DNA of 10,350 nucleotides, from the NCBI GenBank assembly GCA_046541515.1, contig JBKHDD010000177.1:1-10350 (forward strand). The letters run 5' to 3'. The position numbers and the translations under genes were made by a program. The stretch's first letter is position 1; the number at the start of each line of letters is the position of its first letter. Origin of the DNA: CAYFVR01 sp046541515. GTDB taxonomy: Bacteria > Desulfobacterota > Desulfobacteria > Desulfobacterales > Desulfococcaceae. The notes below the pieces were generated by a model. That model ran no database searches, was not told where the DNA came from, and saw only the letters and a program-made list of their open reading frames with translations. This document shows, in pieces, positions 5,345 to 10,350 of the stretch.

Positions 5345-6533
5345 TGCGGCGGCAACGGACGGCGCCGGTTCCCGGCCGGTTTCCCGAGCGGAACTGGAGA
5401 CGGAATCGGCTTTGGCAAAAGGTCGCGGAGCCAAGATTCGGCACGCCGCCTCCCGGACGACGGCGCCCCTGGCGACGCCGGCGGAACTTCGGGCGGGGGT
5501 TTGCGGAACCGAAACGGCCCGCTGGACGGTGGCCGCCGGCCGGGAGGCGGTACGCCGGATTTTGGCCGGAAAGGACCAGCGGCTGCTGGTGGTGGCCGGT
5601 CCCTGCTCCGTGCACGACGAGGTGGCGGCGCTGGATTACGCCGGCCGCTTGCGGGAGCTTTCCGAACGGGTGGCGGATACCCTGCTGCTGGTCATGCGGG
5701 CCTACGTGGAAAAACCCCGGACCCACCTGGGCTGGAAAGGGCTGGCCGTGGACCCCCGGCTGGACGGAAGCGACGACCTGGGCGAAGGGTTGCTCCGATC
5801 TCGCCGTCTCTTCACCGCCATCAACGCCATGGGCCTGCCGGTGGCCACCGAGTTCGTCGGTCCCGCCACGCCGGCCTATCTGGGCGATCTGGTTTCTTGG
5901 GCCGCCATCGGCGCCCGGACGACCGAATCCCAAACCCACCGGGAAATGGCCAGCGGACTCCCCTGTCCCGCGGGTTTCAAGAACGCCACCGACGGCCGAC
6001 TGGCGCCGGCGATCAACGGCATTCGGTCGGCCCGCTCTCCCCACCAGTTTCCGGGTTTAACGCCCGATGGTCGGGTGGGGTTGGTTCGGACCGAGGGGAA
6101 TCTTAGCGCCCACCTTGTCCTGCGTGGCGGCCGTCGGCCCAACCATGACCTGGAAGGGGTGGCCGAGGCGCGAAACGCACTTTCCGCCGCAAACTTGCCG
6201 ACCCGGCTGGTGGTGGACTGCTCCCACGGCAATTCCGGGAAGGATCACCGCCGACAGCCCGGCGTCCTGCGAGAGCTGGTTGCCCGTCGCGCCGGGGGAG
6301 AACGGGACATCGCCGGGGTCATGCTGGAGAGTTTTCTGGTTCCCGGAAAACAGGCCCTGTCGGCGGAGTTGGCGAAGTTGCGGTATGGCCAATCGGTGAC
6401 CGACGGCTGCATCGGCTGGGACGAGACCGAGGCCCTGCTCCTGGAGGCCCGGGAACGGCTGCGGTCGGCGGGCAAAGTCATCCCCTTTTCCCAGCGGGAA
6501 CCGGGAGAAGGGCTGTTGTGGACGGGATCATGA
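5331..6533 (+). CDS. aroG: DAHP synthase, class I alpha, copy 2 (divergent paralogue)
   Basis: This second enzyme of the first pathway step has 400 residues. It carries AGPCSVHD (89-96), EKPRTHLGWKG (127-137), GARTTESQTHREMASG (194-209), DCSHGNS (296-302) and GQSVTDGCIGW (353-363). All four metal ligands are present (C92, H299, E333, D358), so it should be active. It differs from copy 1 by about 30 extra N-terminal residues and a C-terminal tail ending GLLWTGS. It also reads GLPCP instead of GLSMP, which puts Pro where E. coli AroG has the effector-contacting Ser180, and ESFLVPGKQ instead of ESNIHEGNQ. Different feedback control is therefore likely, though the effector is unknown and the paralogue letter is a guess. 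The ATG at 5331 lies inside the aroB end with GGAGG upstream. An ATG at 5344 is out of frame. The stop overlaps the pheA start in ATGA. Confidence 0.93.
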   Translation: MGRIDAAATDGAGSRPVSRAELETESALAKGRGAKIRHAASRTTAPLATPAELRAGVCGTETARWTVAAGREAVRRILAGKDQRLLVVAGPCSVHDEVAALDYAGRLRELSERVADTLLLVMRAYVEKPRTHLGWKGLAVDPRLDGSDDLGEGLLRSRRLFTAINAMGLPVATEFVGPATPAYLGDLVSWAAIGARTTESQTHREMASGLPCPAGFKNATDGRLAPAINGIRSARSPHQFPGLTPDGRVGLVRTEGNLSAHLVLRGGRRPNHDLEGVAEARNALSAANLPTRLVVDCSHGNSGKDHRRQPGVLRELVARRAGGERDIAGVMLESFLVPGKQALSAELAKLRYGQSVTDGCIGWDETEALLLEARERLRSAGKVIPFSQREPGEGLLWTGS

Positions 6534-7735
6534 GCGAAAACGAGAAAAAACGGAATTCACCGCCGTCCGACCAGGGGGCGGACGGGACGCGAAATCCGAC
6601 CGGCGGCCCTTCCCGGGTTGGCGGAGGTCCTTCCGCCGAAGCCGATTCGCCGGACCAGGCCGGGGAACAATTGCTGCATTTGCGCGGGGCCATCGACGAG
6701 ATCGACAACCGGCTGTTGGAGCTGATCAATCGGCGGCTGGAGCTGGTGGTGGAGGTGGGCCGCCTCAAAGCCGAGGCCGGCCGTCAGGTGCTGGACAGCG
6801 CCCGGGAGAGCGCCATCTTCAACCGGCTGATCGAGCGGAACCGGGGGCCGCTCAACGAGCGGGTGCTCCGCCACCTGTTCACCCAGATCATGGCCGCGTC
6901 CCGCCAGTTGCAGAGCCCTCAACGGGTCACCTTCCTCGGGCCGGAGGCGACTTTCACCCACCTGGCCGCCATGAACCATTTCGGCCAGTCGGTGGAATAC
7001 GTGCCCCAGCCCAGCATTCAGGACGTGTTCACCGAGGTGGAAAAGGGGACCTGCCATTACGGCGTGGTTCCGGTGGAAAATTCCATCGAGGGCGCGGTCA
7101 ACCATACCCTGGACCTTTTTTTCGAGTCGGAGCTCAAGATCTGCGCGGAGCGATACCAGGCGATTTCCCACGATCTGCTGGCCAAGGAGGGTTCCCTCCA
7201 GGACATCCGGACGGTCTATTCCCACCCCCAGGCCTTCGCCCAGTGCCGGAAATGGCTTCAGAAATACCTGCCCGGCGCGGCGCTGGTGGAAAGCCGGAGC
7301 ACCGCCCACGCCGCCCGAAAAGCCGCCGACGAAGCGGGCGCGGCGGCGGTGGCCAGCAGCGAGGCGGCCCACATCTACGATCTCAACGTGGTGGCCTCCC
7401 GCATCGAGGACGCGGCCCGAAACACCACCCGATTTCTGGTGATAGGCCGCGACGAAATCCACCGGACGGGGGAGGACAAAACCTCGCTGATGTTCGTCAC
7501 CAGCCACATTCCCGGCGCGCTGTACCGCGTGCTTCAGCCCATCGCCGAATCGGGTCTCAACATGGTGAAACTGGAGTCTCGTCCCACCAAGCACCAGAAC
7601 TGGAGCTATTTTTTCTTTGTGGACGTGGAGGGACACATCGAGGACGCCGCCGTGTCCGAAACGGTGGAGCGGATGGCCGGCCTTTCCCTCTACCTGAAAA
7701 TTCTGGGCTCCTACCCCCGGGCGGGGGAACGATGA
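6530..7735 (+). CDS. pheA: Bifunctional chorismate mutase / prephenate dehydratase (P-protein)
   Basis: This protein turns chorismate into prephenate and then phenylpyruvate, the precursor of phenylalanine. Three domains are visible in 401 residues. An AroQ-type chorismate mutase spans about 49-127 (LRGAIDEIDNRLLELINRRL start, VGRLK at 76-80). Prephenate dehydratase spans about 132-306, with VTFLGPEATFTH, GVVPVENSIEGAV and the catalytic TRF motif in NTTRFLVIG (298-306). A C-terminal ACT domain spans about 318-395, with GALY and ESRP (349-352), the phenylalanine-binding signatures, so Phe feedback inhibition is expected. The first 45 residues are Gly/Pro/Ser-rich and probably disordered, which is unusual. 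The start is placed at ATG 6530 because it overlaps the previous stop in ATGA. A GTG at 6518, just after GGGAGAAGGG, would add four residues and is a real alternative. Its 3' end overlaps aroE by four bases. Confidence 0.95.
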   Translation: MSENEKKRNSPPSDQGADGTRNPTGGPSRVGGGPSAEADSPDQAGEQLLHLRGAIDEIDNRLLELINRRLELVVEVGRLKAEAGRQVLDSARESAIFNRLIERNRGPLNERVLRHLFTQIMAASRQLQSPQRVTFLGPEATFTHLAAMNHFGQSVEYVPQPSIQDVFTEVEKGTCHYGVVPVENSIEGAVNHTLDLFFESELKICAERYQAISHDLLAKEGSLQDIRTVYSHPQAFAQCRKWLQKYLPGAALVESRSTAHAARKAADEAGAAAVASSEAAHIYDLNVVASRIEDAARNTTRFLVIGRDEIHRTGEDKTSLMFVTSHIPGALYRVLQPIAESGLNMVKLESRPTKHQNWSYFFFVDVEGHIEDAAVSETVERMAGLSLYLKILGSYPRAGER

Positions 7736-8577
7736 CCGGCGCGGAAAATGCGCCCATGGTCTTGAACGCCCGCACCTCCCTTCACTGCGTTTTCGGCGAC
7801 CCGGTGGGGCACAGTCTCGGTCCCGTCATGCACAACGCCGCATTCCGGCACGCCGGCGTCAACGGGGCTTATCTCGCCTTTCGGGTGACGGATATTCGCG
7901 CGGCGGTGGACGCCGTTCGCGCATTGGGCATCCGGGGCGTCAGCGTCACCATCCCCCACAAGGTTTCCGTGATGGATCATCTGGATGAAATTGCGCCCAT
8001 GGCCCGGGAGATCGGGGCCGTGAACACCCTCGTCAACCGGGACGGAAAGCTGGTTGGCTACAACTCCGACAGCCTCGGGGCCGTGGCGGCCCTTTCCGAA
8101 AAGGTGAATCTGGCTGAAAAATCGGTGGCGGTGATCGGCGCGGGGGGCGCGGCCCGGGCCGTGGGGTTTGGCGTTCGCGCCGAGGGGGCCGCCGTGACGG
8201 TGGTCAATCGCTCCGTCGACCGCGGCGAAACGCTGGCCCGGGACATCGGCGCGGAATTCCGGCCCTTGGAGGATTTCGATCCCGCCGCCTGCCAGGTGCT
8301 GGTGAACGCGACGCCCTTGGGGATGTCCCCCAATTTCGACGACACGCCGATCTCCGCCGACGCGTTGACCCCGGGAACGTTGATCATGGACACCGTCTAC
8401 AATCCCCGCGAAACCCGATTGCTGCGGGAGGCGAAACAGCGGGGTTGCGTCACCATTGACGGAATGGCCATGTTTGTCTATCAGGGCGCGTTTCAATTTG
8501 AACTTTGGACGGGAGAGAAAGCGCCGTTGCCGGTCATGCGGGCCGCCGTCGCAGCGGCCTTGGGAGGCGGTGAATGA
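7732..8577 (+). CDS. aroE: Shikimate dehydrogenase (NADP+)
   Basis: The enzyme reduces 3-dehydroshikimate to shikimate with NADPH. The 281 residues show GDPVGHSLGPVMHN (22-35, substrate-binding Ser28), SVTIPHK with the catalytic Lys77, AVNTL (96-100), GYNSDSLGA with the catalytic Asp113, the nucleotide loop GAGGAARA (136-143), VVNRS for the NADP phosphate, NATPLGM (192-198), DTVYNP (220-225) and a Gln251-containing C-terminal segment. These are the hallmarks of AroE rather than YdiB or quinate dehydrogenase, although that distinction is not absolute. The ATG at 7732 overlaps the pheA stop in ATGA. An in-frame ATG at 7756 is possible, but the overlap favours the upstream one. The 3' end overlaps aroA in the same way. 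Confidence 0.95.
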   Translation: MTGAENAPMVLNARTSLHCVFGDPVGHSLGPVMHNAAFRHAGVNGAYLAFRVTDIRAAVDAVRALGIRGVSVTIPHKVSVMDHLDEIAPMAREIGAVNTLVNRDGKLVGYNSDSLGAVAALSEKVNLAEKSVAVIGAGGAARAVGFGVRAEGAAVTVVNRSVDRGETLARDIGAEFRPLEDFDPAACQVLVNATPLGMSPNFDDTPISADALTPGTLIMDTVYNPRETRLLREAKQRGCVTIDGMAMFVYQGAFQFELWTGEKAPLPVMRAAVAAALGGGE

Positions 8578-9833
8578 TCGAAATCCAACCGTTGGAAAAG
8601 GTGTCCGCCACCGTTCGCGTGGCCGGTTCCAAAAGCCACACCCACCGCCTGCTCATCGCCGCCGGGCTCTCCGGCGGGGAATGTTCCGTTCTCGACCCCT
8701 TGCGGAGCGAAGACACCGCGTTGACCCTTAACGCCCTCAAAAAATTCGGGGTGAAGGTCCGGGAAGGGGACGGCGCGATTCATTTGGCGGGGACGGGCGG
8801 AAGGCTGCGGGCCGGCGGCGAAATTTTTCTGGGCAATTCCGGAACCTCCATGCGGCTGCTCACCGCCGTGGCCGCGCTGGCCGACGGTCCCACGGTGTTG
8901 GACGGGACGCCGCGAATGCGGGAACGGCCCGTGGGAGAGCTGCTGGAGGCGTTGACGGAACTCGGCGTCAACGCCCGTTCGGTTCGCGGGAACAACTGCC
9001 CGCCGGTGGTCCTGGACGGCGGCCCGCCGGTTGGCGGACCGGTCCACATTCGCTGCGGCGTCAGCAGCCAATACCTTTCCGGCCTGTTGCTCATGGCGCC
9101 TTGCCTTCGGGACGGGCTGGACATCCGGGTGACCGAAGCTCCGGTCTCCCGGCCCTACATCGACATGACCGTGGCCATCATGGAAGGGTTCGGCGTCCGG
9201 GTGGAGCGGGACGGCTATTCCCGGTTTGTGGCGTCCGGAGGCCAGCGCTACCGTCCCGGCGTCTACCGGGTCGCGCCGGACGTTTCCAACGCCAGCTATT
9301 TTTGGGCCGCCGCCGCAATCACAGGCGGGACCGCAACCGTCCGGGACACCGCCGCCGAAACGCTCCAGGGCGACATTCGGCTGCTGGACCATTTCCAGGC
9401 CATGGGCTGCCAAGTGGAGCGGACCGAAGCGGGAATCGCCCTCACGGGCGGGCCGCTCCGGGCGGTGGACGTGGACATGGGCGACATCCCGGACATGGTC
9501 CCGACCCTGGCCGTGGTGGCCGCCTTCGCCGAGGGAACCACGGTCATCCGGAACGTGGCCCATCTCCGGGCCAAGGAGTGCGACCGGCTGGACGCCGTGG
9601 CCACGGAATTGGGCAAAATGGGGATTCAGGCCGAAACCGGCCCGGACAGTCTGCGCGTCGCCGGCGGTCCGGCCCACGGCGCGGATATCCACACCTACGA
9701 CGACCATCGGATTGCCATGAGCTTCGCCGTGGCCGGCCTCCGCGTTCCGGGCGTCCGCATTTTGGACGAACACTGCGTCGGCAAATCCTTCCCCGGCTTC
9801 TGGGATGTCTTCCGGGAGCTGTATCCGGCATGA
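8574..9833 (+). CDS. aroA: 3-phosphoshikimate 1-carboxyvinyltransferase (EPSP synthase)
   Basis: The enzyme joins PEP to shikimate-3-phosphate to give EPSP. The 419 residues contain GSKSHTHR (18-25, Lys20 and Arg25), LGNSGTSMR (86-94, the PEP/glyphosate-binding loop), ERPVGELL, SSQYLSGLLL (164-173), RPYIDMT (193-199), IPD with the likely catalytic Asp307, HLRAKECDR with Glu335, and DDHRIAM (376-382). The signature residues all appear intact. The loop keeps the Gly that is Gly96 in E. coli and has Leu after MR where E. coli has Pro101, as in Gram-positive and many non-enteric enzymes. The loop alone does not prove tolerance to glyphosate. The start ATG at 8574 overlaps the aroE stop in ATGA, and the end overlaps aroK likewise, implying translational coupling. 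Confidence 0.96.
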   Translation: MIEIQPLEKVSATVRVAGSKSHTHRLLIAAGLSGGECSVLDPLRSEDTALTLNALKKFGVKVREGDGAIHLAGTGGRLRAGGEIFLGNSGTSMRLLTAVAALADGPTVLDGTPRMRERPVGELLEALTELGVNARSVRGNNCPPVVLDGGPPVGGPVHIRCGVSSQYLSGLLLMAPCLRDGLDIRVTEAPVSRPYIDMTVAIMEGFGVRVERDGYSRFVASGGQRYRPGVYRVAPDVSNASYFWAAAAITGGTATVRDTAAETLQGDIRLLDHFQAMGCQVERTEAGIALTGGPLRAVDVDMGDIPDMVPTLAVVAAFAEGTTVIRNVAHLRAKECDRLDAVATELGKMGIQAETGPDSLRVAGGPAHGADIHTYDDHRIAMSFAVAGLRVPGVRILDEHCVGKSFPGFWDVFRELYPA

Positions 9834-10350
9834 ATCTTTGGCTGATCGGCTACCGCTGCACCGGGAAGACCACGGTGGGACGCCTATTGGCGGAAGGCGT
9901 TGGTTTGCGGTTTATCGACGCGGATGTGGCGTTGACCCGGGAGATCGGCCAATCCATTTCCGCGTTCGTTTCGGAGAACGGATGGGCCGCATTCCGCCGC
10001 GAAGAGTCGAAGATTCTCCAAAATTTGTCCCAGGGGGACGGGCAAATCGTCGCCACCGGCGGCGGCGTGGTTCTCGATCCCGCCAACGTCCAAATGATGC
10101 GCGAAAACGGAACGGTGGTTTGGCTGACCGCTCGGCCGGAAACCATTCTTTACCGCCTGGGAAACGATCCGGGGACGGCGGAAAACCGGCCGGCGTTGAC
10201 GGATGACGGGCTGGCGGCGGAGGTTCGCTCCACCCTGGCGGAGCGGGAGCCGTTGTACGCAAGCGCGGCCCATCATTCGGTGGAAACGGACGGGCGGGGG
10301 CCTTCGGAAGTTGCGGCCCGGATTCGGGCCTTGTTGGATTCGGCCGCCTA
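9830..10350 (+). CDS. aroK: Shikimate kinase (runs to the window edge)
   Basis: The enzyme phosphorylates shikimate at O3 using ATP. Visible are the P-loop GYRCTGKT (7-14), FIDAD (28-32) with the Mg2+/shikimate-binding aspartates, FRREES with Arg57, ATGGGV (75-80) for shikimate binding, RPAL (120-123) in the lid, and the ERExLY segment with Arg139. The window holds 173 full codons plus TA, so a stop (TAA or TAG) probably falls one base beyond it; 173 residues is exactly the usual length. The P-loop reads YRCT where many relatives have PRGA or PMGA, which is tolerated by the GxxxxGKT pattern. The ATG overlaps the aroA stop in ATGA. Confidence 0.94.
   Translation, partial: MNLWLIGYRCTGKTTVGRLLAEGVGLRFIDADVALTREIGQSISAFVSENGWAAFRREESKILQNLSQGDGQIVATGGGVVLDPANVQMMRENGTVVWLTARPETILYRLGNDPGTAENRPALTDDGLAAEVRSTLAEREPLYASAAHHSVETDGRGPSEVAARIRALLDSAA

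Noticed and set aside
2891..5434. 847-codon open frame on the minus strand
   Set aside because: It is a shadow of aroF and aroB. Long antisense frames are common in GC-rich genes, and it has no family-like motifs while the plus strand has unmistakable enzymes.
1..10350. CRISPR arrays, insertion sequences, toxin-antitoxin or defence genes
   Set aside because: No regularly spaced repeats, transposase motifs or terminal inverted repeats were found, and no such proteins in any frame.

Overview
This is a GC-rich bacterial window. It ends in a nearly complete, tightly packed operon for aromatic amino acid biosynthesis, preceded by a clear transcription-attenuation leader. GC content (by eye above 60%), the set of flanking genes and the protein styles suggest a proteobacterium of the Desulfobacterota (former Deltaproteobacteria) kind. 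That placement is inference, because there is no marker gene beyond a tRNA fragment.

Left part (1-2629). The window opens inside a tRNA-Gly(GCC), of which the last 54 bases are present including an encoded CCA, followed by a strong intrinsic terminator. Next come a short coding-like relic (about 105-298), a small exported solute-binding-type protein (299-1006, +), and a multi-pass membrane protein on the minus strand (1132-2040, GTG start). A broken minus-strand gene for an ABC-transporter substrate-binding protein (2184-2566) follows. It has lost an internal block and its C-terminus but still has a promoter-like sequence in front of it.

Leader (about 2694-2950). A TTGACA box is followed by a 23-codon ORF (2758-2829). 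Its codons 6-14 are nine consecutive aromatic codons (Tyr, Phe and Trp mixed). Downstream and overlapping are complementary segments that fit a classical attenuator: 1:2 (2764-2773/2806-2815), 2:3 antiterminator (2810-2817/2861-2868) and 3:4 terminator (2851-2859/2877-2885). A second terminator, 5:6 (2896-2905/2911-2920), follows, and it has its own competitor 4:5 (2873-2880/2897-2904). The arrangement predicts that shortage of any of Phe, Tyr or Trp stalls the ribosome and opens both terminators together. This is the most interesting element of the window.

Operon (2951-10350, all +). The order is DAHP synthase 1, a 58-codon small ORF, aroB, DAHP synthase 2, pheA (chorismate mutase/prephenate dehydratase/ACT), aroE, aroA and aroK. 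From aroB onward neighbouring genes overlap, by 14 bases at aroB/DAHP synthase 2 and by 4-base ATGA overlaps after that, which implies translational coupling. The products cover E4P + PEP to DAHP, 3-dehydroquinate, shikimate, shikimate-3-phosphate and EPSP, plus chorismate to phenylpyruvate. 3-dehydroquinate dehydratase, chorismate synthase and tyrA are not in the window. aroK reaches the window edge with 173 codons, one base short of a possible stop.
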